Notes: generated from the sequence alone by a model not told the origin. 64,000 nucleotides of DNA from Salminus brasiliensis (GCF_030463535.1 NC_132879.1:34764925-34828924), one strand, 5' to 3'. Counted from the stretch's first letter, positions 48,601-61,143 are shown. Numbers and translations: made by a program.

Positions 48601-51600
48601 AAAATATATAAAGAAATAAAATTACATATAATATAATAGTGGCACTCTTTTGGTGCTACATAGAACCAAGCAAAGAATAATTTACGCATCCAAATGGCTC
48701 TTTTGAGTACAGCCTTGAGATAATACTCCAGGAAACCTGTATGGGGGCTTTAGATACTACCACAACTACATTAACATGAGAATTCCTCATTCTCACAAAA
48801 CTGTTTCTCTAAGAAGAAAATGACAATATTACAGAATGTCAAATTTCACACCTTTTCACGCTGATACCAGGAAATACTGCATCAGACAGGAGTGAACCCT
48901 AACAGGATGTGGGGAACGTTTTAACAGAAAAAACATTCATCTGTTGCTTTTGGATTATACCTGCACAGTTATGCAATGTCTTAGGACATGACTGATATTG
49001 CAGATGTGTGTCCTATTTACACCACTTCTATCAGAGGGTGGAAGCCAGACTCAGTTAGATGGTGTGGAGACAATTACCTGGAAACTGTGGCTCAAGTTTC
49101 TATATTTGGATGTTACGCACAGGGAAGAAATGTGAAGTGCTGGAGAATTATTTGCAAAAAGCTGTAATGGAATTAGTTTTTACAGCTGAGATTGCTTCAT
49201 GGCCCTCGCTTACAGGGTCAGCAGCAGATTAGATTCAGAATGGGAGCTCAAAAGGGAAATCCAGGCTACATTGAGCAGAAGGTCTCTTTCTGTAGGAGAA
49301 AAGGACATCTTTAGCAGTTAAGAATGCCATTTACCAACTCTTCATGTGGTTAGTTTCAGAATGCAACATTCAATAAACAACCAACTGTGTGTATTAGAGT
49401 AGGTGGATAGATGAATAAAGAAAGAAATAAAAAGAATAATAAACAGCCTAATTATGCAGACATTTTTTAGGTTGTAAACATAATAAATATTGTATATTTC
49501 TTTAAAATGAAGTTTTTGTGCTTATACTTCAAAAGACTAAGAGTGTACCAATTCATTTGATTCCGCTGTCTTTTGCCCATCTACAGGATACACATTTGAG
49601 AACCCACAGACTTCCTTTAAGCATGCTCAACTGCCCTTCAAAGTTTTGTGTGTAGCCACACTAAAAGACACAGCAGACAGTTTCTCCGGTCTCACAGAAA
49701 GCTTGTGCTCACCTTCACATGAGTGTATGATGACAGCAAAAGTGGTCAGAGTCAGTGTCAGTGGTCAGAAATTGGCCAAAGCTCATACATAATAAGATAA
49801 CTTTGGGTCGGGAAGGAAGGCAGAAGTCCAAAAAATGTACATAAACATTTGCATTCTCACATGAGGCCCCTTTGCTTGTGTTTATGTAGTCTACAAACTA
49901 AACATAGTCATATAATTATCTTTTTGCATTATATATATTAACTCTTACCCAAGCCCTCTGACTCAAACAAGTATGTCTCATCCACTCCAATTTGCCGGCA
50001 CCAAGACAGGAAGTTCGCCGTGTTGTCCCGTGCAAAGAAAGACCTTGGAGACGCATCTTTCTTAAATGCCACTTTCTTCATAGGAAACTGTTTAGAAAAC
50101 ATCAAAACAGAAAAATAAGGAAAGGCAAATGCAGAAGAAAAGGCAAAGTGTTCCTTTTGCATTGTGCTTCGGACTAACCTGCTTCTTGTCTGAGAGACAG
50201 TCCGGGGGAATTTTGCTTTGAAAAATCTCAACAAGTCGGCAGAGCTTTGCACCGTTGTTTAGCTCATCCATGAAATGCTCAGCTCTTACCTCTTCTCCTG
50301 GGGAGGAAGAGAAATTGAGAGAGAGAGTGAGTGAGTGAGTGAGTGAGTGATGAAGCGAGAGAATGTTTAGTTTATTAGGCAAATCCAGGAATCAGAGCAT
50401 GAATCAGATTTTAGGACGCTGCCAAAAACACAATGGAAATGGTGGAGCACAAACTAAGCTATCCCTTACTTCATCGGCCCAAATGTCCTAAAATCCTACA
50501 GGGTTTCTAATACAATGCTGCCATTCTTCTCTTTGTGGGGTGCTTGAACACATCAATCCCTACAGCCTGGATTCTCGCTTGAAAGTATTCATTGTTCACA
50601 TCACGGAGCACGGAGAACACACGGTCCACACTACTAGTGTAAATACAGTCATTTTCCTCCTCCTTGTCTCTCCCTCCCGCTGCTGCAGGTAGAGAGTGTG
50701 ACTCCTATATGATCATCCTTTTCTTTCTTTAGTAATTTCAGCGTCATTTTGGGCTGTTTGTGTGGAAACTCCTCATTTATTTCCTGTTGTATCGAGCCAT
50801 AAGGTCCAAACCATGGTGTGAACTGAACAGAGACATCTGTGAACCGTTTTAGCTCTATTCTGTACTGTGGTCTACAGGTCATTTGCTTTAAATGGGACAA
50901 TCGGAGACAACAGTCAGCCCCCCCATAATTCACTACTTATACTTCGAGAGATACATGATCTTTAATATGTGATCTCTTTAGCTGGTCACAATGACTGGTC
51001 AGGCCTTGGAGACTGGAGGTTTGGATGGAGTCTGTGCTTCTTTTTTTTTTAGCAGACTGAGACATTCTACTGAAGACTGTTATCAGGACGTTTACTGTAT
51101 AGGGCAGAACTGTAAACCTCATGAAATGAGCGCCAGCTGAAAGAGTGTGATCTACAGGGCACAAGTTATCTGAGTGACTTGCTCGTATTCTCTCCTCAGT
51201 ATGGCCTACACTCGCCTGTTCTACACAGCATAAAAGTTGTACACAGGCCAGTGAACTCTTGTCGATAAACAGATTTGTATTTGGAGACTCCTGTTCTGCT
51301 CATCTTGTCTCTGATGTATTAATTCTGCCTTTTAAAAAGCAAAAAGAAATTTAGTTCTCAAACGCGAAAAAATGACATATTTCCAAAATAAGGCTTAAAG
51401 TTTGCACTTATTCATGGTTTCATTTCAAATTCTGTATATTGGATGTAAATACGAGAGACAGGGCCAGCACCCCTTACAGAGTCAGCTGCTTTTGCCTGAA
51501 TGAAATCGACATTAAAATGTAGGTGCAAGTGAATCCGTAAAACCAAACAGTGCCAACATCCCCAACCTCATGTGCCAACACCCACTATGGAGACTATAGA

Positions 51601-54600
51601 AAGCAGGCAGGATGAGAACTGGCCTCATGCTACCACCAAGAGACATTCGTTCACCTACAGAGATATTCAGTTGCAACAGCTTTTGTTTATCGGTGCTTAA
51701 ATATGGAGTATACGACGACAGCCACGTAAAGGGGATTATCTAGAATGAGGAAACTCCCTCTATTATTTCAACTTCTCTCACCTTTCCTATTTTAGACAGA
51801 AGGATCAGCTTGCCTTTTGTTCAGCATGTGTGATGCATCCAACAATGTAGTGCAAGACAAGGAAGCTCTTTAGCAATACACGAGTACAGCTCTCTAAAGG
51901 CCCTGTACATGTGAGCAAACTCCAGACTCCAGATTTTCGGACCTAGTTTCACCATCTATTACACTACCATTCAAAAGTCTGGAGTCATTAGTCATATTAA
52001 TCATGTTATTTTATGTTTTTATTCATATTAAAACTTCATACTAATTTAGAATTCGAAACTACACTCAAAACTGTACATTTAGGTGTTTTAATCAATATTC
52101 AAGTATTTTTGGGACAGTAAGAATTTATGTAATGATCAACAATATAATGATATTATTCAGTTAGAACCCCCTCCTGTCAGATTATATGTTGAGAGATTTG
52201 ACTTCTCAGAATTTTGGAGTGATCTACAGCTCTGTTCAGCAGTCTGAACACATTGCCTATTTTCCAGAATATCAGTTTCTTACACATTATTTGAAATCTT
52301 TAAAACATACACTGTGTGCAGAATTATTAGGCAAATGAGTATTTTGATCACATCATCCTTTTTATACATGTTGTTATACTCCAAGCTCTATAGGCTTGAA
52401 AGCCAACTACCAATCAAGTAAATCAGGTGATGTGCATCTCTGTAATGAGAAGAGGTGTGGTCTAATGACATCAACACTCTATATAAGGTGTGCCTAATTA
52501 TTAGGCAACTTCCTTTCCTTTGGCAAAATGGGTCAGAAGAGAGATTTGACAGACTCTGAAAAGTCAGAAATTGTGAGATGTCTTGCAGAGGGATGCAGCA
52601 GTCTTGAAATTGCCAAACTTTTGAAGCGTGATCACCGAACAATCAAGCGTTTCATGGCTTATAGCCAACAGGGTCGCAAGAAACGTGTTGGAAAAAAAAG
52701 ACGCAAAATAACTGCCCATAAATTGAGGGAAATCAAGCGTGAAGCTGCCAAGATGCCATTTGCCACCAGTTTTGCCATATTTCAGAGCTGCAACATTACT
52801 GGAGTATCAAAAAGCACAAGGTGTGCGATACTCAGGGACATGGCCAAGGTAAGGAAGGCTGAAAAACGACCAGCTTTGAACAAGAAACATAAGATAAGAA
52901 CGTCAAGACTGAAACTGAAGGTTTTATGGACTGATGAAATGCAAGTGACTCTTGATGGGCCAGATGGATGGCCCCGAGGCTGGATCAGTAAAGGGCAGAG
53001 AGCTCCACTCCAACTCAGACGCCAGCAAGGTGGAGGTGGGGTACTGGTATGGGCTGGTATCATCAAAGATGAACTTGTGGGACCTTTTCGGGTTGAGGAT
53101 GGAGTGAAGCTCAACTCCCAAACCTACTGCCAGTTTCTGGAAGACACCTTCTTCAAGCAGTGGTACAGAAAGAAGTCGGTATTGTTCAAGAAAACCATGA
53201 TTTTCATGCAGGACAATGCTCCATCACATGCATCCAAATACTCCACAGCGTGGCTGGCCAGTAAGGGTGATGACATGGCCCCCTTGTTCACCTGATCTGA
53301 ACCCCATAGAGAACCTGTGGTCCCTCATGAAATGTGAGATCTACAGGGAGGAAAAACAGTACACCTCTCTGAACAGTGTCTGGGAGGCTGTAGTGTCTGC
53401 TGCACGCAATGTTGATCGTAAACAGATCAAGTAACTGACAGAATCTATGGATGGAAGGCTTTTGAGTGTCATCGTAAAGAAAGGGGGCTATATTGGTCAC
53501 TGATTTGTTTTTGGTTTTGTTTTTGAATGTCAGAAAGGTTTATTTATACATTTTGTGTTATATTGGTTTACCTGGTGAAAATAAACAAGTGAGATGGGTA
53601 TATATTTGTTTTTTTATTAAGTTGCCTAATAATTCTGCACAGTAATAGTTACCTGCACAAACAGATATCCTCCTAAGATTTGCTATTTATGAGTCTTTTG
53701 GGTTGATTGAGAACATAGTTGTTCAATAATAAAAAGAATCCTCTCAAATACAACTTGCCTAATAATTCTGCACACACTGTATTATGAATCATTTTACTGA
53801 CAGATGTGGACCTACATGGGTTTCCGTTTAGGATTTTACACGGACTCTAAATTTCGAAAATGCCAGTATAATCGCTGCAGTCCACTGAAAAACATGTATC
53901 TCAACTTTTGTCTGTTTTTAGTTTTTCTCCATGGTTTGAACCCTGTAGCTGCTTCTGTACACTAAGAAATAATTCTAGATGAATAGACCAATAGAAATAC
54001 TTAAAAAAGGGGAGGGAATAAACTCTTATTTTTGACTTGCATTTTAGCCTTCTCCTGTAAATTCAACATTTTGGAGATACATGTTTTTCATTGTTTGGCT
54101 TTCAGTGTTTAATAAATGACTGATGTGTGTTTCTAAAAATTCTTCCCTTTTGGTGTAAACTAGGCACTCCTAATCTTGGGTAAAGCTTATATAAACCTCA
54201 CTTTCACCAATTACAAGGCTGATGTGGCTTGTCCTGCCCACAGAGCCTTGACAAAATTGTATGTTCCCCCACAGGGTCTCTGAAGTCCAACTAGTGAGTA
54301 GATGCTAAGCCAGGCAGCATAACTGCTTGCTTGTTTGTTTGTTTGTTTGTTTGATTGTTAACTGTTCATGCCAGCATTCCCAGACAAGGAAACTCATGAG
54401 AAGCGAAAAGGGCGACAGCTGTAGAGAAACTAACCCCGTTGTAAGTCATATGAGACAACTACAGTGATTTTAACATCTGACAACTGACATTTGACTAAAA
54501 CTCAGGGGTAACAGCTTTGCATGGCTTTGTCCATTGAGTTCAACAAGTATGCAAATTCAGATGATCAGCTTTTGAGACCCCATCACCATCTAGTCCATTA

Positions 54601-57600
54601 TTTGTGCTCTATTATTTGTGGCTTCATAAATGTTGTTTAGCGCTTGGATCCCAATGATTGCTTGCTGCGCTATAATTTGCGGACAGACAAATCTGCTCTC
54701 ATAGCATAAAAATTCTAAATGTTCTACATCAACCTCAGACAAGCTCAATATTAGCTGGTTGTCTTGGTTGTTAATAATGTTCAGTAACACAAAATAACCT
54801 CTCACCCACTGTTAGAAAGGTATTAAAGAAAGTCTTTTAATTCTAATTGGCTCATGAACATTTAACACTAGATCTATGGGACGAGCAAAAAAAAGGCATG
54901 AGCTGCTTCTGCTGTGTTTTTGATTTTGTTGATTCTGTGTACATTCCCTGGAAGCACATCCAGCTCCAGCAGGGAATAAGATGTTTCCACCTAAAAGTAT
55001 AATATTTAGTGAGCCATGGACACAGCAGACTCTACAGCACCACCAGCTTATTTCAGTTCCCATTTTCCTCATTTGCAAACATAAATAATAATTTGTTAAT
55101 AATAAACTTAAAAGAAAAAGGCTTGCAATTAGTGAATTTATCTGAATTCTTCTCTGCATCTAATTCCTCTAGTCACATGCTCATGTTCAGTGTAAAAATT
55201 ACTGCGAAAATTAATTCCTAAAGATTCCTAAAGATTTGTAATCTAAACAAGTTGTTGTGAGGTCACAGATGTGCATATTCATATTACCAAGCATTCCACT
55301 GAGCCAGATGGCGAGGTCCTCCTGCATGGGTAACAGTGTAGCCTCATGGCGTACAGCGAGCCACTGGTCATACTGGAAGACATCTGCCAAGCCAGGTCCA
55401 TGCCGAGGAGTCAGGGGGCTACGAGGGCTTTGCAGCGGAGACTCAAACTTCTCCCCAAACCAAGCCTATAGAGAGAGAAACATAGAGGAAAAAGGAGAGA
55501 GCGCGAGATGAGAGAGCATGAGCACAGAACGTAAATCAGAGACAGGTCATTCACTGTCCAATTCAATATGAAGTCAAGTCAAGCAGGGTTTCTCAGGCTC
55601 TCCGTGTGCAGCGAATGTTTTGAATTTGCCTGTTACATAAAAAGAAAAAGATTAAGCCACCTAAGGACATTCTGTACACTAAGCACAGAATGCTGCTGCA
55701 AAACAAATGAGTCATGTGCAGGAAACGGCTGGGGTTGTTTGTATGAGGCTTCCCTTTATGCTGGGGTTCCCAGGATGCTGGAGAACTGGAGCTGAGCACT
55801 GTGGGACATCTCCTGTCCTCTGACCTGTCAATATTCATTTAGTCCCAGCCTTTGATAAGAGGAGAAGGGGCGAAAATTACCACTCCAGCTTTCAGTCTCT
55901 TCAGAAGGAGCCTTCCCATTCTACAGCCTGCTTTTAACAGCAGGGTTAGCAAACGCAAACCTGACCAAAGAGTGACAATAATGATCCTAACACTCATGTA
56001 CCAAATAAGTCTTGGAGTTTAGCCCAGACACTTTTATATTTCACTGTGATTTAGCTTCACGCTCTTACCAAACAATGGCATTTGAGTCTAGCAGAAGAAA
56101 TCACGCTCTCCTTAGCTTTTGAGCGCTTCACATTCAAACAAAGTAAACCACAAAAACACACAGCACTGGAAAGTCGAATCTGATCCAACAATGAATTCTC
56201 ACACAGGGCATTTGATCTCCCCCTTTTCTAATCTGCTTTGGAGCGCTCATTGTAACGTGAAGACCACTGCGGCAGTGAAACAACAGCAGTACTGCACATT
56301 TCTGAAGGAAAACAACATGTTGATTTCATCCCGAGTGAAAAAGTAAGGACAGAAAACCCTCTTTTTGTGGTGCTTCTGTTCGAGAGTCATCAATAGAGTC
56401 ATAAAGACACGAGGCGGAGCATCTCTGTTCGGTGTGGGAAAGGCACATTAGAAAATTAAAGAAGAAAGCAGCATCAGACAAAGGTCTAATTGAGTTCATT
56501 AGCAGATTACGTGCAAAATGTAATCTGGACCAGAATGCAAAATGAGATTAGACTGGCAGATTAGCTTGTTATTCCACCTCTCCAGCATTTTCTTCTGCTC
56601 TTTACTGGAAACCCAGAACTGCCGCCATCAACACGGGCACGTGTGTAATCGTGATATTCCTGCATCACATTTTTCTCTCACGTTTGAAGCTTTGAGGCAC
56701 AACAGCCGTCTTACACATCTGGGCAGAGACTCGCCGGGCATGTGACTGCTCATCGGGCCCCTCCCTCAAACCGCCTCAAACCGTTCCCACAAACAGGCTG
56801 AACTGTCTGAACGGAGAGGAAGGGACAGAACGGTCCTGGCATGTTTGTGCATGAGCAGAACAAGTCAGTCAATAGTTGTTAGGCATCCTTCAAAAAGGAC
56901 CAAAAAGGAGCCTGTATGTGTGTGTGTAGAAAACGCAGGTGTTTGTGGAGACACCAGGTGCAATACTTGCACTGGCAGTCCATTCTAATCAGACTAGAAC
57001 CAGGACTGTGGTGAGGAGTATTGTTACACAGCCAGAACAAACAACAATAGTTTCACTCGAAACTCGAAGCTGGAAATCTCTCCCTCACTCACTCAACTGT
57101 AATGGAGAAGAAAACTATTCAGATTCTCCTCCAGACCCTCCCTCGGCGTCCTGAACACACACATCCGAAAACCAGGGAGTGGCTGTAACTTGACAATACC
57201 CCCGTCTGCATTACTGCGAGTTTGCAGAGCTGCTCTATCCAAGCCATCCAGTGAAGATCTGGCCAGAAGGCACCAATCCTCAAAGCAAAACATAAAGAAT
57301 GTGGTGCTGTAGGATATGAAGGAATCTCCCTTCCCTCATAAGCTATAACTAGATCCTCGAACATCTTACTGAAAGATCAACAACAAAACCCCAAAACACA
57401 GAAGAAAAAAAAAAGTAATTTCCAGAGCTCTTATCCTCCAGGGCTTTAATAAATGCTACTCGTCAGGCATGCAATCGGTACTTGGAAAAGCATGAGACCA
57501 GGCTTCGAATGATACAGGCTCTTAATGTACAGCTGCAAATAAAAACAGACAGCAGCAGCTGGAATGATGCATCAGAAACAACAGGACAGACGTTTAAAAA

Positions 57601-58588
57601 GCATAAGCAGTGGCTCCACACAGAGCTTAGCTCAGATTTGGGAGGGATAGGGAAGCCTACTTAGTGTTTTATGCACTACTAATATATGCTCAACAATTCA
57701 GAGGCCTTTCTACACAGCAGTAATAAATGAGGCCCCAGGCAGATGCTGGCTCACAACCCCATCCCCTCTGTAGTGGGATTACACATGCATGCTCGCACAC
57801 ACATGGTACAGCACACATTACATAATAAACTGTGCACACATGTTCTATAGGAAGCAATGTACATGCTTATGGACATTACAGAGAGCGGAAATGAACAAAT
57901 TGTTGGAGTGAATGTGACGGACTGTCGTTTAGAACCTTTCAAATGTTGTTTACACTGACAACTGTACAGCTATGACTGATTCATAAGGGAAAAGACACAC
58001 ACCCACACCGAAACTTTTGGTGGTTGGTGGTGCTCTGCTGTGTTCTCATACTCACTACACTGTACTCTCGAGAGACATAGTAACTGGTTAGTGGTGTTAA
58101 AAGTTCTTACTCTGCTTCTTTCACAAGGCACATTCTACACAAACGTGAAGAAGCAACGTGAGTTGGTTAAAGTCAGACTCAGCTAAGCTAGAGAAATATT
58201 GTCCGGTTTATATATTTTGGCTATAAATTGGCCGATACAGATACATAGCCAAACAATTTTGCCATTGCTGCCCCCTGAAAGTCAACAAGTCAAATAATCA
58301 ACAGAAGACTAGTCAGTAGACGGAGACTGAACCGAGAAGTTGAGCAGAGAAGAAAAGCATACAAAATGCATAAGGGTTATGCTTATGTGGCACGCTTGCT
58401 GAAAAAAAATGAACATGACTATGCGCTTGTGGCTCACTGTTGAGGGAAGGTGTAGCTGAGAAGCAGAGGCGGAGGGGGTGGCAAGTTAAGCAAGCAATAA
58501 CAATGTTTTAGAAAAGGTCTGAAGTAGAGAGACATTTTTGAACTTTTGAAAAGAGAATGCTAAACTAAATTTATAAAGATTTAATAAT

Positions 58589-58621
<33 letters not shown>

Positions 58622-60593
58622 TGACTGTGAGCACCAGGTGACATCACAAAGTGGATCAATCAACTGTATCAGCAGTAGTAGTCTCCGTAATCTATGGTTA
58701 GTAGGACTGACACTGACATGTGCCTGGTGATATGCATGCAATTACAATTCAATGATATGGGTTATGGTTGAATACATTGTGCTACACTGCAATACTGTAA
58801 GATAGACAAGAAAAATAATTTTTTTTAATCCAATTTTAGGAAAATCAACTGCCAAATCAATAAAACATCAGCTGCATAAAATCTGAGAAAAACAAGTTGA
58901 CCTTTTATGCAATCAGAAGAGCAATCTAACGGTCATCACAAAATAAACCACTGTGTGACACCAATCTCTTTATGTTAATTACAAATTGATTGTGTTTGAG
59001 AATTGATCCAGTACTAAAAAAAAACATTAAACAGTAATACTCTGATATGTCAATATTTTCCTGTTGTTGGTGGTCACTATTCTTAATTGATCTTCCCCTA
59101 ATCTACCGCAACTGTTTTCTAGAACACTGACAAATCTCATTCAGCCTAATTGCAGACCATCCTTAAATTCAGAGAGCCGTCCTACCTACCCAGAGAACAT
59201 GAGGCCAATTATGCTCTCTGGAACTCCCAGCTATGGATGTCTGTGGCATCACCGGTGTCAGAATCTGTGATCTCCAGATCACATGGGCACAGTTCAGCTG
59301 GCTGCACCTCTTGGGAGCCTAGTAAACACCCTTTCGGATAAGTGTGATCAGCTATTTTAGACACACCCATCCAGCTACCTAACAGGTGCATAACGGTCAT
59401 GCCACCTGCGCAGACAAATGCTGACCGTGGAAATGTCTTCAACAACCGCTCAGAGACAAAAGCAGTAGGTGACACAAAGTCACAGAACAGGACTTGGCAC
59501 TGGAGGTGGTTGGTGTGGTGTGGTGTAGTGTAGAGGGTAACAATGTACCTGACTCGCTCTGGATAAGTAATGTTGAACACGTAAATGTAAATACAAGAAG
59601 CTGTCAAGAAGACAGGAGCTTCATAGATGGGGTTTCCATGGCTATGAGCCCACTAGCTCACCATGCTACGTAAGTACAGAGTGACGTAATGATGGAGGGG
59701 AGTAAATACACAGCCACTGGTCTCTGAAGCAGTAAGATCAATGATCACGGTGATGAATTACGCTTCCCCATCTGGCAGTCTGATGGACACATCTGTGTTT
59801 GGCTGATGCATATTGCAAACTGCATTGTTGGGTGGAGGAGGAACAATGGTCTGGAGCGCCCCCCCTCCTCCCCCTTTTCGGATCCCTTAGAAAAATCCTA
59901 ATGCTTCAGCATAAAATGACAATCTAGAGAGCTGTCTGCAGTTTTAGGAAGACCCATTTTTTTTTCTGGTATGACCTCCATCGCATCCAAGACCTTTGGG
60001 ATGAAATGGGCTGGAGCAGGTTTGTTTAGAAACTGACTAAGACCCACCTGCTCAGGCACCTCGGTCCGTTTTTTTGATGCACACCAGAGTTTGAAAGGCA
60101 GCATTCACACTTACTCTATCAGGGTTCGTTTAATTGATCCACAGCTGACAAATCTAAACACACCCTTAGAAAATGTGCCTAGAAAACCTCTGTGCTACAT
60201 TAGTTAAATGGGACTTTCCCCAATGTTCTGTAAAGCCTGCCCAACCTATAAAATGGGTGAGGCACGAATAGTTAACATGTCACCTTGTTATATGTACACT
60301 GGCAGGCAGTGTTTCAGCTTTGATCAACACAACAAAGATTGTGACAGAGAATAAGAGAGACCGTCTGAGAAAAAGGTGCAATCCGGACGGAGTTGAAGGC
60401 TTTGTGATTAATGATAGCATGGTCATCACACAGTATACTGAATACTCTTAGTTTACTCTTAGGTTACCTTTTAGCCTTAATAAGAAGTGCAAGACGTTTC
60501 CTCTAGTTCTTGTTATCATCATCACACCATTATCCACATCTCATACATTTGTTTTGAGAAACTGCTTACCTGTAGGCTAGCCTGCACTGCCAT
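42735..60593 (-). CDS. gas2l3: gas2l3 (growth arrest-specific 2-like 3), complete, 8 coding exons
   Basis: Cytoskeletal linker that binds actin through a CH domain and microtubules through a GAS2-related (GAR) domain; known to act in cytokinesis. Exons, 5' to 3': 60593-60570, 55465-55288, 50297-50179, 50087-49949, 47893-47830, 46619-46481, 45649-45542, 43985-42735. The sum is 2022 nt, or 673 residues (about 694 in human as I recall it). All junctions are GT-AG and in frame. Family matches include [71 protein letters not shown] and [20 protein letters not shown]. The first coding exon gives only MAVQASLQ, matching the short N-terminus of the family. Untranslated exons further 5' are expected but not placed. 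Confidence 0.93.
44267..44304. repeat. (AT)n microsatellite, gas2l3 intron 7
   Basis: Nearly pure AT run interrupted once by aaa. Confidence 0.9.
46481..55465 (-). CDS. gas2l3: gas2l3 exons 2-6: calponin-homology (actin-binding) domain
   Basis: Exon 2 (55465-55288) ends in [18 protein letters not shown] and exon 3 (50297-50179) encodes [20 protein letters not shown]. Exon 4 (50087-49949) encodes [20 protein letters not shown] and exon 5 (47893-47830) [16 protein letters not shown]. Exon 6 (46619-46481) starts [20 protein letters not shown] and leads into the GAR domain. Together the CH fold covers about residues 48-180. Confidence 0.92.
47190..47300 (+). mobile_element. LINE/SINE-type 3' end with (TTATC)n tail, gas2l3 intron 5
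   Basis: Contains gtaactgagtgtcttgctat, then actaataaaggattatctta with four repeated TTATC units. It is nearly identical over about 75 bp to the - strand copy at about 36065-36150. Upstream sequence to 47100 is A/T-rich and may be more of the same element. Confidence 0.65.
47894..49948 (-). other. gas2l3 intron 4, no gene seen
   Basis: About 2 kb. It has a G10 tract at 48253-48262 and, near 48640-48720, a fragment (ggtgctacatagaacc) of a repeat that also occurs near 63280-63420. No coding exon or RNA gene recognised. Confidence 0.5.
50322..50350. repeat. (GTGA)n repeat at the gas2l3 exon 3 acceptor
   Basis: About six GTGA/GAGT units, 25-53 bp upstream (in transcript sense) of the exon 3 acceptor at 50298. 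On the transcript they read TCAC repeats merging into the CT-rich tract. Confidence 0.9.
51960..52240 (+). mobile_element. Probable Tc1/mariner-type MITE or remnant
   Basis: Starts cactaccattcaaaagtctg, which resembles a common fish Tc1/mariner terminal repeat. A matching right end was not found. No ORF. Confidence 0.4.
52310..53779 (+). mobile_element. Structurally complete Tc1-like transposon with doubled terminal repeats
   Basis: 1470 bp in gas2l3 intron 2, flanked by TA (52308-52309 and 53780-53781). Outer ends CACTGTGTGCAGAATTATTA and, on the other strand, CAGTGTGTGCAGAATTATTA differ by one base over 20. A second inner copy of the attattaggcaa core lies at about 52496-52509 on the left and, inverted, at about 53621-53635 on the right. 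This is the IR/DR arrangement of several fish Tc1 elements. The transposase gene inside is broken. Confidence 0.88.
52528..53433 (+). pseudogene. Tc1-like transposase pseudogene
   Basis: The open frame 52528-53295 encodes a helix-turn-helix N-terminus ([20 protein letters not shown]), a basic linker, the first catalytic Asp in [11 protein letters not shown], a [11 protein letters not shown] block, and the second Asp in [10 protein letters not shown]. The frame is lost at about 53262-53275. The continuation [17 protein letters not shown], with the catalytic Glu, lies in another frame to a TAA at about 53432-53434. Coding-like sequence resumes after that stop ([18 protein letters not shown]). 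So there are at least one frameshift and one nonsense change; the copy is dead. Confidence 0.88.
53886..54090. mobile_element. Short inverted-repeat element (MITE-like)
   Basis: A perfect 17-bp inverted repeat, TGAAAAACATGTATCTC at 53886-53902 and its complement at 54074-54090, bounds about 205 bp of A/T-rich sequence. It begins about 105 bp past the Tc1 element. No target duplication was confirmed. Confidence 0.6.
54327..54352. repeat. (TTTG)n short repeat, gas2l3 intron 2
   Basis: Six to seven TTTG/CTTG units. Confidence 0.85.
55466..60569 (-). other. gas2l3 intron 1, about 5.1 kb
   Basis: No coding exon, RNA gene or clear transposon recognised. It contains a (TAA)n run near 58594-58621 and unremarkable A/T-rich sequence. 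Open frames near 57093-57364 and 59209-59607 lack splice context and family resemblance. Confidence 0.55.
58594..58621. repeat. (TAA)n microsatellite
   Basis: About nine TAA units in gas2l3 intron 1. Confidence 0.92.
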
Positions 60594-60625
60594 CACTGCA
60601 ATCAAGAGTGCTTTACCTCTTCATT
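60570..60625 (-). promoter_or_regulatory. gas2l3: gas2l3 first coding exon with a tiny upstream ORF
   Basis: Exon 60625-60570: acceptor TTTCAG at 60626, donor CAG|GTAAGC. The chosen ATG is at 60593-60591. An upstream ATG in the same exon (60624-60622) opens a three-codon ORF (ATG AAG AGG TAA) that ends before the main start. Such a minimal uORF may reduce translation of the main frame. Confidence 0.65.
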
Positions 60626-61110
60626 CTGAAACACAGTAGAGAAACAGAGAGGGGGGGTTCAGTCAGTGAGTGTGCACACATCCCAGTCTGAAAATCACAC
60701 TCTGCTCAAGTCTCTTGGTGGCTTTACTGAAGAATGTGTGTGACCAAACAGTATAGTTCCAACGTGCCTTCACAAAGTCTAACCATATGGCCACGAGCTT
60801 TCATAGACTGTCGGTCAGACAGGATCCGTATGCAGCCAGCCTCAGCGGCAGTGTGCAAGGCAAGCCCCATTTCCTGTGGTTCTGGAAGTATGTCATTCCA
60901 TTCATCCACTGGGAATCCCAGCTATATAATCCAGGGAGTGTGTGAATTTAAACTTCTCAAATCTGTACTTTACTATGGACGTGCTCTAGTCCAGCACCTC
61001 ACAGGACACAGACCATGTGACAACAAATCACACTCCCCGTGGATTAAGACAACATCAGCACAGCTGAGGAAACAAAGCAGGGTGCGCGCACACACTCACG
61101 AGAGCACACT

Positions 61111-61111
61111 G

Positions 61112-61140
<29 letters not shown>
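61111..61140. repeat. (CA)n microsatellite
   Basis: About 14 CA units, 5' of gas2l3. Confidence 0.93.
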
Positions 61141-61143
<3 letters not shown>

